DNA of 64,000 nt, from the NCBI GenBank assembly GCA_900770225.1, contig CAAGJU010000198.1, positions 1-64,000 of the forward strand. Direction: 5' to 3'. The notes beneath the pieces are model-generated. The model was not told where the DNA came from. It saw only the letters and a list, made by a program, of their open reading frames with translations, and did not search any database. Position numbers and translations under genes: made by a program. This stretch comes from Lachnospiraceae bacterium (GTDB lineage Bacteria > Bacillota > Clostridia > Lachnospirales > Lachnospiraceae). Shown here in pieces: positions 50,101 through 58,052 of the stretch. The stretch's first letter is position 1; the number at the start of each line of letters is the position of its first letter.

Positions 50101-50589
50101 GGGTATTCTCCACCATCATATATCAAAACGTCATACATAAGTAATGCAGTGATAAAGTCGCCAACCATTAAAGGCAATAACATGGAAGTTTATGGTGCTT
50201 ATAAGGTTGTCCGTGGGAATGGTAGCACAATGGGTTATATGGGCGCTGCATATGGACAGGATTCTAATGGTTATACCACAGAAGGGGTTGCAATTTCATC
50301 TGGATATGTAAGTGACACTATGGCAGATGCGGAAGGTGATGGGGATACGACTATCACATACGCATCCCGCGGAAATTACGTCATTGCAACCACGGGTGGA
50401 TGTCGTATGCAATCTGGAGATAATAGAATCGTCGTTACAAATTCCTCTGCTTCAATGGAATACAACAATACGAACATGCTGAGAGTTGATTCTAGCGGAT
50501 GTCACTATTCTACGGATGGTGGAACAACATGGAATGATGTCGGCAGCGGTGGATCATCTGGCACTGTGAAAGCGGTTTGGGGAGCGTGA
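47191..50589 (+). CDS. Tail-tip/tail-associated (Tal-like) protein
   Basis: 1132 residues from TTG 47191, 8 bases after GGAGG. The first 380 residues (MVVDFSAIRYDEPPVLVLKN, IGQFILVNPEREHDGIREMK, EYEFNYKKIFMTDGTYNF) match the gp27/Tal hub fold of siphovirus tail tips. A coiled coil follows (about 300-375, EAENALLTEMQNQLDQYETL), then beta-rich fibre-like segments with KGTVVATDGEFSGTIHANGG, the repeated strand motif of prophage tail proteins that fold as a trimeric helix. No lytic domain was seen. Confidence 0.8.
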   Translation: MVVDFSAIRYDEPPVLVLKNLDGTPIQPLMYAHDINAHLCYNEISELSFDLPAEVDGIKTPHYDDVVGMRIIDWMGIGQFILVNPEREHDGIREMKHCQAYSLEYEFNYKKIFMTDGTYNFWNPASTDGTVLGIILESMPSWSVGTVDPALVGKYRTFSADDQTIYDFMKGSLQDTYQCIFDFDTYQRKINVRSVESLVSVNPVYLSTDNLIKEIKITEDTDNIYTCLDVNGADGVDIRSVNPTGANKIYNLDYFMNESYFSSEMIRQWNEWKAKYEENRQVYYNLTVEKVLMEASIEAENALLTEMQNQLDQYETLRSTYVEAAGQGIDKSADLAAIKQKISDQESAINDQKGLIAGMRSEIDAMYEHQKAINTECSLSAFFGDEDLKLLDRYIREDAISEESFVYRTVSSYADKSFAKEPETTYLSVSGSQITMATTDSGKVLYTINGGQIEVNADNELVSGDIIRGSIESSADGVFIFSAYLNSGSMAADGFASGCIHLSGTMEGLTSDLESVDDIGSSYLEGTSLSFSSSGAHLYFSYNVTEYAKRAVEWDLFEYGEQCLRDLCWPSYTFSVDSANFLACEDFLAFKNQLSLGEKVYLNIGEKIMTPIVIGAEFNMHDPTSFSLEFGDKYSSSDSAFKLVDLLDESISMGKTVSTNRVSYAAFKDGNYANKVDDLINEALDVSKNKILSSDGQSMDWGPYGMRFRKELDDAPGTYDPHQMWAINSGLYLTETGWDSVKLAIGQIGDDYGIVADNIYGRLVAANNLVIESNKQSNGTSIFRVDGEGAKLYNADLDLVSNYSVDNASYVGQIGLHPTVGLTVGNTSSENSYFSYDEQGNISGIKTANGSSLLNISELSDGDVPLANFWCDMYGNVYLKGTVVATDGEFSGTIHANGGDFKGTVNATDLQLDGVSISNIFSAVPDETGDLDYLQIGDITINGTTGEITWANMPDPGVTEDEVINLIDEHGYSPPSYIKTSYISNAVIKSPTIKGNNMEVYGAYKVVRGNGSTMGYMGAAYGQDSNGYTTEGVAISSGYVSDTMADAEGDGDTTITYASRGNYVIATTGGCRMQSGDNRIVVTNSSASMEYNNTNMLRVDSSGCHYSTDGGTTWNDVGSGGSSGTVKAVWGA

Positions 50590-50594
50590 TATAG

Positions 50595-51989
50595 ATGGCT
50601 CTGGGAATTACGCTCCTATCGCAATCATCCAGCACGCTTGAAGTCGAGGCGACCGGGTTTTCATCTGCGATCAATGTGATCAATTGGTACATTGATAATG
50701 TATACGATGGTACAGTATCCAGTAATCAAAGTTCATGGCCGACATGGGAGTTTACAGGCCTTGATCCCAATACTAGCTATACGATCAAAGCCGCATTTTA
50801 TGCATCGGCTGGTTCTGCTGTAGCTGATACAGTCTCGAAGTCGTTTTCAACAGACCCGATCGCATATGCCCAAAAAATTACATACAGATCCGGAAGTTCC
50901 TCAGTTTCACAGACAATCCAGGGAGACGGGAATCTTCTTACCGGAGAGCAATTCACAGCTCCTACTGACTATACCTTTTATGGATGGGCTACTTCAACAG
51001 GGACGACGTCTATCACCTACGAGGGCGGAGAATATTACGAACCAGACAGCAGCTCCAATATGACGCTTTATGCAGTCTGGAGAAGATATGTGGAAGATGG
51101 GATCGTATGTTATTATGGGCTGAACAAAGCGTCAAAAAACTATCGGAATTTCCTGTCGTGGAAATATAATTCGAGTTCCACGTCGCAGAAAACAGCCTAT
51201 GAATCCATCACTCTACCCACTTTGACCGCAGGAAATGTAAGTGCGATTGGAAGAGTTTTCTCGCCCATAGGGTGGAGATCGGATACGACGGCGGAGGATG
51301 CGCAATATGCAGGCGGAGGAACGGCAACTCCATCCGGGTTGATATCATACTACGCCGTATATGCCAATAGCGACGGCGTAGACGTGTATTATGACGCAAA
51401 CGGAGGAACCGGAACCATGAGTTCTGCGACTGCGGCTGGAACGATTTATTATAATACAGCTGGGAAGAACTCTACGCTGAAGATCATTCCACGCGCATGT
51501 ACATTTACACCACCTTCGAAAATGACGTTTGCGGGTTGGGCGACATCTTCGGATGGGGCAATTGTGGAGTATGTCAATACAGCATACACCATCACGTTCT
51601 ACGCGATTTGGAAAAGTGCGAGGCCGGACGATTGGGTTTGGTCTGGAAAGGTGACCGTTGGAGGAATCACATACGATGTTCCCTTGACCGGCGGGCAGGA
51701 AGTGCCGACAATCCAGCAGGCGGACGGAACTTATTACGCGTACTTTATTGGAGCATCTGAATGGAATCAATTTGTGAGCCGCGTGAATGCGTTTTGTGAG
51801 TATTGCGGAGAAGATCAAATCACAGCGGCCGCAACAGCCGGATATGAGATGAGCGCATCGACAGCTAATACGGTCATCAATGCGGTAAACGCAATGGCCG
51901 GAACATCGATACCGGAAGTCAGAGGAGGCTATGTGGTCAGAGCATCACTCTTCACGAATCTGGCAGATGCCCTGAACAGCATTGAATAA
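50595..51989 (+). CDS. Fibre/adhesin with InlB-type (Flg_new) repeats and fibronectin-like start
   Basis: 464 residues. N-terminal Fn3-like domain (SSTLEVEATGFSSAINVINW ... WEFTGLDPNTSYTIKAAFYA). Then three Flg_new/InlB B-repeat-like units ending in F-x-G-W or L-Y-A-V-W: FYGWATSTGT...YAVWRR, GWRSDTTAED...YAVY, FAGWATSSDG...FYAIWK. The last 100 residues are a different domain (TVGGITYDVPLTGGQEVPTI). Such repeats are known from bacterial surface proteins; here they probably bind host surface. Translation follows the tail-tip gene after 5 bases. Confidence 0.78.
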   Translation: MALGITLLSQSSSTLEVEATGFSSAINVINWYIDNVYDGTVSSNQSSWPTWEFTGLDPNTSYTIKAAFYASAGSAVADTVSKSFSTDPIAYAQKITYRSGSSSVSQTIQGDGNLLTGEQFTAPTDYTFYGWATSTGTTSITYEGGEYYEPDSSSNMTLYAVWRRYVEDGIVCYYGLNKASKNYRNFLSWKYNSSSTSQKTAYESITLPTLTAGNVSAIGRVFSPIGWRSDTTAEDAQYAGGGTATPSGLISYYAVYANSDGVDVYYDANGGTGTMSSATAAGTIYYNTAGKNSTLKIIPRACTFTPPSKMTFAGWATSSDGAIVEYVNTAYTITFYAIWKSARPDDWVWSGKVTVGGITYDVPLTGGQEVPTIQQADGTYYAYFIGASEWNQFVSRVNAFCEYCGEDQITAAATAGYEMSASTANTVINAVNAMAGTSIPEVRGGYVVRASLFTNLADALNSIE

Positions 51990-52001
51990 AAGGAGATTTT
52001 T

Positions 52002-52187
52002 ATGGACGAAGTAACTTTGATCCAGTCTTTGACTGGCGTGTATCAGATGTTGGATCAGATCAAATGTGGTGGTCATCAGAACCACCGCTATTTATCTGCC
52101 AGCATGGATGATATTCTGGAGCTTATACAGAAATTGCGGAGTGCTGCTGCTCAAAAGGAAATGACGCGGCAAGAACAGCAGGAATGA
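52002..52187 (+). CDS. 61-aa small helical protein
   Basis: MDEVTLIQSLTGVYQMLDQI, KCGGHQNHRYLSASMDDILE, LIQKLRSAAAQKEMTRQEQQ. Two helices, acidic then basic; no motif. AAAGGAG precedes the ATG. Perhaps a small tail chaperone, since it sits between adhesin and Dit genes. Confidence 0.6.
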   Translation: MDEVTLIQSLTGVYQMLDQIKCGGHQNHRYLSASMDDILELIQKLRSAAAQKEMTRQEQQE

Positions 52188-52208
52188 CGATATGATGGGA
52201 GGTGCCGC

Positions 52209-53009
52209 ATGAGTTTTTATGGCTCCTCATTTAGTTTTGATGGAATCTCTTGCGAAGAATTTGGGCTGATGCTCTACGATTTTGACAACGAGACGCAAGG
52301 AAGCAGCAAATTCTCCCAAATCAAAGTGTATGAAGATCGCATCTATCGAAGACCGAAGTCAGTCTTTTACGGAGAGAGTTATGATGATGGCCTTTCTTTC
52401 AAATTAATCTTCGGTGCAAATGAATATGCTGCGATCCAGCATGAACCCATTGACCGGCAGGAGATGGAAGCTGTCAGTGCGTGGCTGACAGGTCACAATT
52501 CCTACAAATGGCTGACCATCGATCAGCCTGATATGGAAGGGATCCGGTACCGCTGCGTGATCACAGAACTGCAGATGATCGAAGTTGGATTTGACAAATG
52601 GGCATTCTCATGTGAAGTCCACTGCGACTCCCCATTTGCTTATACGCTGCCGGTTGAGTTTTCATACGACGTTGATGGAACGCGTGATGTTATTTTGCAA
52701 AGCCGCAGTTCTATGAATCAGGCATACTATCCGGAAGTCAGTATCGAGATGCCAAGCGGTGGCAATGTGAGCATCGTGAACCACAACGATGAGGATTACA
52801 CGTTCTCCGTAACGGGTGTTCCAATGTCTTCCGGATCTTTGTACTTAAACGGAGAATCCGGCGTGCTGACATCTTCTTCCGGAGACAACGTTTATCCATA
52901 TTTCAACTTCCATTTTCCGCGCCTGGTTCGCGGAGACAATCACTTAACGATCACGGGGAAATGCAGAGTGGTATTCACATGCCAATTCCCCGTCAATGTG
53001 GGAGGATAA
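52209..53009 (+). CDS. Distal tail protein (Dit)-like
   Basis: 266 residues: MSFYGSSFSFDGISCEEFGL, NETQGSSKFSQIKVYEDRIY and GESYDDGLSFKLIFG are the typical opening of phage distal tail proteins; the second half (VHCDSPFAYTLPVEFSYDVD ... DNHLTITGKCRVVFTCQFPV) is the galectin-like domain. It is unusual that it lies after the tail-tip and one adhesin gene rather than before them. GGAGGTGCCGC precedes the ATG. Confidence 0.82.
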   Translation: MSFYGSSFSFDGISCEEFGLMLYDFDNETQGSSKFSQIKVYEDRIYRRPKSVFYGESYDDGLSFKLIFGANEYAAIQHEPIDRQEMEAVSAWLTGHNSYKWLTIDQPDMEGIRYRCVITELQMIEVGFDKWAFSCEVHCDSPFAYTLPVEFSYDVDGTRDVILQSRSSMNQAYYPEVSIEMPSGGNVSIVNHNDEDYTFSVTGVPMSSGSLYLNGESGVLTSSSGDNVYPYFNFHFPRLVRGDNHLTITGKCRVVFTCQFPVNVGG

Positions 53010-53010
53010 T

Positions 53011-53385
53011 ATGCAGACAAAATTAACGGCTCTGCCAGAATGGGATTTTGTCGGCGGTGAAACACAGAAACGGACGTTCACGATCCAAAAGCCAAGCGGC
53101 TACGAGTACGATATCCCAAACGGAACGGCGAGTTTGGCGGTCGTTGATTTTGTGAACCGGAACTCCTCTCCTGTTTTCTCAAAACAGGTGGCTGTCACCG
53201 CAAATGCCAGTGGAAAGGCCTGCGAGGCATCCTTTACACTGGTCCCTTCAGATACCATACATCTGGCAGGAAAATATTTATATCAAGTGACTATCAAGGA
53301 CGGGAATGGCAATACATCCATTCCGTCTCATGGGATCATGATCATTGAGAGAAACATCGACCAATCGTTTCTCTCTGAACAGTGA
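53011..53385 (+). CDS. Baseplate upper-protein-like, 124 aa
   Basis: MQTKLTALPEWDFVGGETQK, RTFTIQKPSGYEYDIPNGTA, LAGKYLYQVTIKDGNGNTSI. Beta sandwich of the type seen at the N-terminus of baseplate upper (BppU-like) proteins. ATG 53011 follows GGAGGATAAT; an upstream ATG at 52996 is in the end of the Dit gene. Ribosome site decides the start. Confidence 0.62.
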   Translation: MQTKLTALPEWDFVGGETQKRTFTIQKPSGYEYDIPNGTASLAVVDFVNRNSSPVFSKQVAVTANASGKACEASFTLVPSDTIHLAGKYLYQVTIKDGNGNTSIPSHGIMIIERNIDQSFLSEQ

Positions 53386-53394
53386 GGAGGATCT

Positions 53395-53796
53395 ATGGTA
53401 ACGACTTACTTTTTGAATATGTTGGTGGGAAACGCATTCCATGCGCCTAGTGTGTCCTCCTTCCCTGCTACGTATTATGTGGCACTGAGCACAACGGTTC
53501 CGGATAGCACAGGAGGAAACATCACAGAGCCTAGCGGCGGCTCCTACGCAAGAGCCCCATTTACATCCATGGGAACACCGTCCAATGGCGTGATCAGCAA
53601 TGGAGAAGATGTGGAGTTTCCTGAATCAACGGGGGCATGGGGCACTATTAAGGCATTCGCGATCTACGATTCTGCAGTAGGAGGCAATGTTTTGATGTGC
53701 GATGTGCTGAATACACCGCAGGACATTGTTGCGGATAATCAGGCCAGATTCAGATCCGGCGCTTTGCAGGTAACGATCCGCGCTGCTTCTGCCTGA
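53395..53796 (+). CDS. Phage tail fibre protein, conserved 14-kDa type
   Basis: MVTTYFLNMLVGNAFHAPSV, TYYVALSTTVPDSTGGNITE, PSGGSYARAPFTSMGTPSNG, then GAWGTIKAFAIYDSAVGGNV. This 'Y-V-A-L-S-T-T-x-P ... E-P-S-G-G-x-Y-A-R ... W-G-x-I-x-x-F-A-I-x-D' order is a recurrent siphovirus tail protein. AGTGAGGAGG precedes the ATG. Confidence 0.78.
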   Translation: MVTTYFLNMLVGNAFHAPSVSSFPATYYVALSTTVPDSTGGNITEPSGGSYARAPFTSMGTPSNGVISNGEDVEFPESTGAWGTIKAFAIYDSAVGGNVLMCDVLNTPQDIVADNQARFRSGALQVTIRAASA

Positions 53797-53814
53797 TGAG
53801 GATGGTGGCGCGTC

Positions 53815-54315
53815 ATGGCAAAATATCAAATGATCCTGCGCCCTGTTGAAAGCCACGCAACGATCACGGCGAAGCTGGATGAAACGGTCTCTGTGATCCT
53901 GCGAGATGCGGAGAGACACATTCTGATGACAGTGGAAGGACTTGTTTCAGATGGCTCCCTGAGATTTCTGGATAGTCAGGAGATCATGGAGATCTATTGC
54001 CAAGCTTCCAAACTGGAGCGGTGCAAGAATCTGATTTGGGATGCGGAAGCTGCCACCATGGAGATCTTTTCTGATCGTTCCGGAATTTTTGTGACGATTG
54101 GACTATCTGGTGATTTTTGGGGAGACGTTCGGTTTGAGTCCAATATGGATGTTGCGAAAAGTCTCTTTCATAGCGGAGAGCAGATTTTGATCTCGACCGG
54201 ATCTGCAACACTGACGGCAGTCATTCTTGCCGTGATGACGGAGTGGTCTGATTTTTTGATGTCTGATCTATCCGACATGCTGATGAAGGACATGATCTAT
54301 ACGGAGGTGGGATAA
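53815..54315 (+). CDS. 166-aa tail-region protein
   Basis: MAKYQMILRPVESHATITAK, then a beta-rich body (IYCQASKLERCKNLIWDAEA, IFVTIGLSGDFWGDVRF) and a hydrophobic helix LTAVILAVMTEWSDFLMSDL. No family recognised. GGTGGCGCGTC precedes ATG and the ribosome site for the next gene (GGAGGTGGG) is inside its last codons. Confidence 0.6.
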   Translation: MAKYQMILRPVESHATITAKLDETVSVILRDAERHILMTVEGLVSDGSLRFLDSQEIMEIYCQASKLERCKNLIWDAEAATMEIFSDRSGIFVTIGLSGDFWGDVRFESNMDVAKSLFHSGEQILISTGSATLTAVILAVMTEWSDFLMSDLSDMLMKDMIYTEVG

Positions 54316-55440
54316 GTGAGCACGACAACGAATTTAGGATTGAATATCTTCCCTTCCTCCGAGTGGGGAACGACGAAATACAGCGATTTCATCAAAGGTC
54401 TTGCAGGCTCGGATGAAACATCCAATATGCAGATCATTGATACGGCGATCAAAAACATCCTGGATACGAAACAGGACAACATCACCGGATCAGAAGGCCA
54501 GGTCGTTGGATTTGGAAGCGATGGGAAGCCCGTGGCGCAAGCGGCACCTGAGACAGGGCCTAGAAATATCCTCGATGGATCTTCCACTGGGTCTGTCCGG
54601 TCATCTGGCAGTACATCCGAAGGGACGGGCTATACGATCGGGGCGAATGCTTTCAGTGAAGGGTCACTTACAAAAGCAAGCGGAAGTTCAGCTCATGCGG
54701 AAGGCGAGTATTCCATTGCGTATGGAATGGCATCTCACGCAGAGGGAAGCGGATGCGTGGCGCACGGGAACTGTTCCCACGCGGAAGGATGCGATACATA
54801 TACAAGTTATCCGTACTCACACGTGGAGGGACGCGGAACAAAAGCGACAGAAGACGCCCAGCATGTAGAGGGAAGATATAATTCCGAGGAAACAGAAGGG
54901 TTATTTTATGCGCACATCCTCGGGAATGGTACGGATGAATTTAATAGGTCGAACGCGCATACCATCGATTTCGACGGAAACGCTTGGTTTTCAGGGGAAG
55001 TGTTTGTCGGAGGATCCTGGCAAGGTGATGAAAATGCCGTTAAGCTTTCCAAGGAAGGTCATACGCATTCCTCTCTGGAGTTGACATCTTTGACCGTGAA
55101 TGGTTCCACGACGATGGATTCTGCTTCGCCACTGTCATTTTCTCATAGTGGAACAGTCTATGGGTACATTGAAGTCAATAACAGTATCTTGAATGTTGGC
55201 GTAGACGACGGCGGGACAAGTCATTCAGATTATGCGAATAAATTTATTCTCCGGGGAGATTCCACTTTATGCGTTACCGGAAATCCAAAAAACAATGTCG
55301 GAATCTATGTGGATGGTCACAGGATCGCTTATTTGGCAGACCCGATATACAAATATGATGCGGCCAATAAGCAGTATGTGGATTCTAAAATCGGAGACAT
55401 CTCTTCCTTTTTGGATTCTATCAACGGTGAGGTGGTCTGA
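54316..55440 (+). CDS. Tail fibre with SHAEG (YadA-head/Peptidase G2-like) repeats
   Basis: 374 residues from GTG. A conserved N-terminal anchor (NLGLNIFPSSEWGTTKYSDF, a form used by many fibres to join the baseplate), then AHAEGEYSIAYGMASHAEGS, CSHAEGCDTYTSYPYSHVEG, QHVEGRYN and GLFYAHILGNGTDE, the left-handed trimeric repeats. The last 150 residues are beta-rich. It resembles the second half of the 1393-aa fibre downstream, so the two are related by shuffling. Confidence 0.8.
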   Translation: MSTTTNLGLNIFPSSEWGTTKYSDFIKGLAGSDETSNMQIIDTAIKNILDTKQDNITGSEGQVVGFGSDGKPVAQAAPETGPRNILDGSSTGSVRSSGSTSEGTGYTIGANAFSEGSLTKASGSSAHAEGEYSIAYGMASHAEGSGCVAHGNCSHAEGCDTYTSYPYSHVEGRGTKATEDAQHVEGRYNSEETEGLFYAHILGNGTDEFNRSNAHTIDFDGNAWFSGEVFVGGSWQGDENAVKLSKEGHTHSSLELTSLTVNGSTTMDSASPLSFSHSGTVYGYIEVNNSILNVGVDDGGTSHSDYANKFILRGDSTLCVTGNPKNNVGIYVDGHRIAYLADPIYKYDAANKQYVDSKIGDISSFLDSINGEVV

Positions 55441-56309
55441 TGGGAACGATTGCTGAAAAGCTGCAGAAGCTGCTGGATACGAAAAATGCCATCAAGGCTG
55501 CCATTGTCGCGAAGGGACAGACCATTGCAGATACGGATACATTTGCCAGTTATGCGGATAAGATCGCGGCGATCGAGACAGGTGTCGATACATCTGACGC
55601 AACGGCAACGGCCGGAGATATTGCAAAAGACGCTACGGCTTATGTGAATGGAGAAAAGATCACAGGAACAGTTGGCATCATCAAATCGGGTTCTGAATAT
55701 GCCATTCCATGCATGGATGGCTCTCCGTTTGGGGACGGAATCTCTCTTGGCACAGATGGAAATATTTATACGCGCGGAAAGTTTTCGTATGATAAACTGG
55801 TTCGAACAGGGGCATGGCAAACAGTTTATTGTACGGCCTCGGAGTATGGAGATGCGACTGCAAGTGATGTTGCATCCGGTAAAACATTTACGAGTGCAGC
55901 AGGTGTGAAAGTGACTGGTACAGGGAACCTCATACGAAGGCTCGTTGTAAACGACGAAAATGTTCTGATCACTGGAACGTATGCGACAAGTACATATTAC
56001 AACACGGCGTGGGGGTGCAAAGTCGGCTATCTTCCGAACGGGAATATCATGCTAAGCATGATGTCTGGAACAAGCACATCATACGAATATCTGCAATTTG
56101 ATATTGCGTCATCCAGCGCAGTCAATTTCACGCTGGCGACACATGACGTTGCATCAGGCGGGCAGACCGGAGGAAACACGGAAATGATCTATGCGTGCGT
56201 TCTGGAAGGGATCACAGAGCCTGTTGAAATCAGCATTATTATGGATACGCGGAATGCGACTTACGACTATGTACAGTGCGACATTGATGTCGCTCCTGCG
56301 GCATCATAA
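55440..56309 (+). CDS. Tail fibre protein with repeated 'ATA-DI-x-GKT-VNG' modules
   Basis: 289 residues overlapping the previous stop (TGATG). MGTIAEKLQKLLDTKNAIKA, then two related modules: DATATAGDIAKDATAYVNGE (KITGT) and DATASDVASGKTFTSAAGVK (VTGT), which are common in Firmicute phage fibres. The C-terminal 115 residues form a jelly-roll-like beta domain, likely receptor binding. It also has the start helix pattern that recurs in other fibre genes. Confidence 0.72.
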   Translation: MGTIAEKLQKLLDTKNAIKAAIVAKGQTIADTDTFASYADKIAAIETGVDTSDATATAGDIAKDATAYVNGEKITGTVGIIKSGSEYAIPCMDGSPFGDGISLGTDGNIYTRGKFSYDKLVRTGAWQTVYCTASEYGDATASDVASGKTFTSAAGVKVTGTGNLIRRLVVNDENVLITGTYATSTYYNTAWGCKVGYLPNGNIMLSMMSGTSTSYEYLQFDIASSSAVNFTLATHDVASGGQTGGNTEMIYACVLEGITEPVEISIIMDTRNATYDYVQCDIDVAPAAS

Positions 56310-56333
56310 ATATTTTGTGAGGGGGGTGGTCCT

Positions 56334-56633
56334 ATGTATAGAGGAGAAACCATCACGACCACCATCAGCGGGTTCCCTGTTCCGGTGGCGGATATCGACC
56401 AATTGTATGTGGTGTTCCGCGTACGAAACAGGACTCTTATTGAAAAGAGCTTAGAGGACTGCACCGTTAAAGACGAGACGGTGCAGTTCAAACTTTCTCA
56501 GGAGGAGAGCTTGCGGCTGCAGAGCGGTCCAATTATGCGGTCTGTGATCGTCGTCACGAAAGATGGATCCAGATTTGAGAGCCAGCCCTCCGAGATGCAG
56601 TGCGGACAGACGGCGAAAGACGAGGTGTTGTAA
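56334..56633 (+). CDS. 99-aa baseplate/fibre-associated beta protein
   Basis: MYRGETITTTISGFPVPVAD, IDQLYVVFRVRNRTLIEKSL and SVIVVTKDGSRFESQPSEMQ. A small beta-sandwich common after fibre genes, of unknown role. GGGGGGTGGTCC precedes the ATG. The stop and next ATG overlap (TAATG). Confidence 0.65.
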   Translation: MYRGETITTTISGFPVPVADIDQLYVVFRVRNRTLIEKSLEDCTVKDETVQFKLSQEESLRLQSGPIMRSVIVVTKDGSRFESQPSEMQCGQTAKDEVL

Positions 56634-56956
56634 TGGCCGCATACGGTGATTACAGCGCCTTTGTCCACAGGGACGAAGGTACTTGGTGCCCCAATTTTTT
56701 TGATTCTGTTGTGAATTGCCAGGGTGATCATATCGAGGAATCGTGGTGCCCGAAGTTTTGCGATTCCGGAGAAAACAAGATCGACCTTGGAACCAAGGTC
56801 GAACCCATCATTGGCACATCCAATGATTACGCCATGTCCGACAACAAGCCTTCCATCAATGGAGTGACGCTGATTGGCGACAAAACGAATGAGGATCTGA
56901 TGATCGGGTCTCTTTCCAACCGAGACATTGAAGATATATTGAATGCTTTTGTATAA
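56633..56956 (+). CDS. 107-aa fibre-region protein
   Basis: MAAYGDYSAFVHRDEGTWCP, NFFDSVVNCQGDHIEESWCP, KFCDSGENKIDLGTKVEPII. A duplicated W-C-P-x-F-x-D-S motif suggests two small repeats. ATG 56633 is coupled to the upstream stop; the longer start at 56600 is in the previous gene. The C-terminal half (NKPSINGVTLIGDKTNEDLM) is the 'N-K-P-x-I-N-G-V-x-L-x-G-D/N-K' segment common near tail fibres. Confidence 0.65.
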   Translation: MAAYGDYSAFVHRDEGTWCPNFFDSVVNCQGDHIEESWCPKFCDSGENKIDLGTKVEPIIGTSNDYAMSDNKPSINGVTLIGDKTNEDLMIGSLSNRDIEDILNAFV

Positions 56957-56967
56957 GGAGTGAGACG

Positions 56968-58029
56968 ATGGCAAAATTTTTAGACGAGAATGGCTTGCTT
57001 TACTTATGGAGCAAGATCAAAAGTGCGTTTGTTGCGAAGGAGGCCGGGAAAGGTCTTTCTACCAATGACTACACCAACGCGGATAAAGAAAAGCTTGGCG
57101 GCATTGAGGCAGGCGCCAATAATTACACCCTTCCGAAAGCCTCTTCTTCTACTCTGGGTGGCATTAAGGTAGGCGCAGGCCTTGAGATCAAAGACGATGG
57201 AACGCTGAACTCTACTTTTGGAGGAACGGCGGATTCTGTCGATTGGAGCGGCGTTCTGAATAAGCCGACCACGCTTGCTGGCTACGGCATCACAGATGTT
57301 GAGTCCGGTGCGGAGGTCAATGTGCAGGCGGACTGGAATGCGGCGGATAGTTCCTCTGATGCCTACATCAAGAACAAACCATCAATTCCGTCAAAGACGT
57401 CCGATTTGACGAATGATTCCAACTATGTATCAGATGCTTCATACGTCCATACGGACAACAACTATACGTCGACGGAAAAATCCAAGCTGGCCGGCATCGC
57501 CGCTGGTGCGGAAGTGAATGTGCAAGCGGACTGGAGCACATCTGATACATCCTCCGACGCTTATATCAAGAACAAGCCTTCTATTCCAAGTAAGGTGTCC
57601 GACCTGGAAAATGATAACAATTATCAGACGGCAGAACAAGTTTCATCCGCAGTTTCCGGAAAGGCGGACAAAGCCAAGACGCTGGCCGGATACAACATCT
57701 CTGACGCTTATACGAAGGCAGAGGTGGACAGCAAACTGACATCCACCTATAAGCCGCAAGGGTCCCTCGCGTTTGCTGACCTTCCGACTCCGAGCGCTGA
57801 GATTCTTGGCAACGTGTATAACGTGACGAATGCGTTTACGACCAACACCAACTTCATTGAAGGGTCCGGGAAAGCCTATCCGGCTGGATCCAATGTGGTC
57901 GTTGTGCAGAACGGAGACGGATACGCCTATGATATTCAGGGCGGCTTTTATGACCTGTCTCCATACGCCAAAACGGCTGATTTCACAACGATCACCAACG
58001 GGGATATCGACAAAATCGTTACGGAATGA
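56968..58029 (+). CDS. Tail fibre protein (SGNH/'WSKIK' type)
   Basis: 353 residues. Opens MAKFLDENGLLYLWSKIKSA, the conserved N-terminal piece shared with the next gene, then GGIEAGANNYTLPKASSSTL and GGIKVGAGLEIKDDGTL, and repeats 'AGAEVNVQADWNAADSSSDA-YIKNKPSIP' type units (two copies near residues 110-135 and 180-205). The end (TFTTNTNFIEGSGKAYPAGS-like, VVVVQNGDGYAYDIQGGFYD) is a fibre tip or capping motif. GGAGTGAGACG precedes the ATG. Confidence 0.8.
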   Translation: MAKFLDENGLLYLWSKIKSAFVAKEAGKGLSTNDYTNADKEKLGGIEAGANNYTLPKASSSTLGGIKVGAGLEIKDDGTLNSTFGGTADSVDWSGVLNKPTTLAGYGITDVESGAEVNVQADWNAADSSSDAYIKNKPSIPSKTSDLTNDSNYVSDASYVHTDNNYTSTEKSKLAGIAAGAEVNVQADWSTSDTSSDAYIKNKPSIPSKVSDLENDNNYQTAEQVSSAVSGKADKAKTLAGYNISDAYTKAEVDSKLTSTYKPQGSLAFADLPTPSAEILGNVYNVTNAFTTNTNFIEGSGKAYPAGSNVVVVQNGDGYAYDIQGGFYDLSPYAKTADFTTITNGDIDKIVTE

Positions 58030-58052
58030 CCACGTAAGAAAGGAGGTCTGGT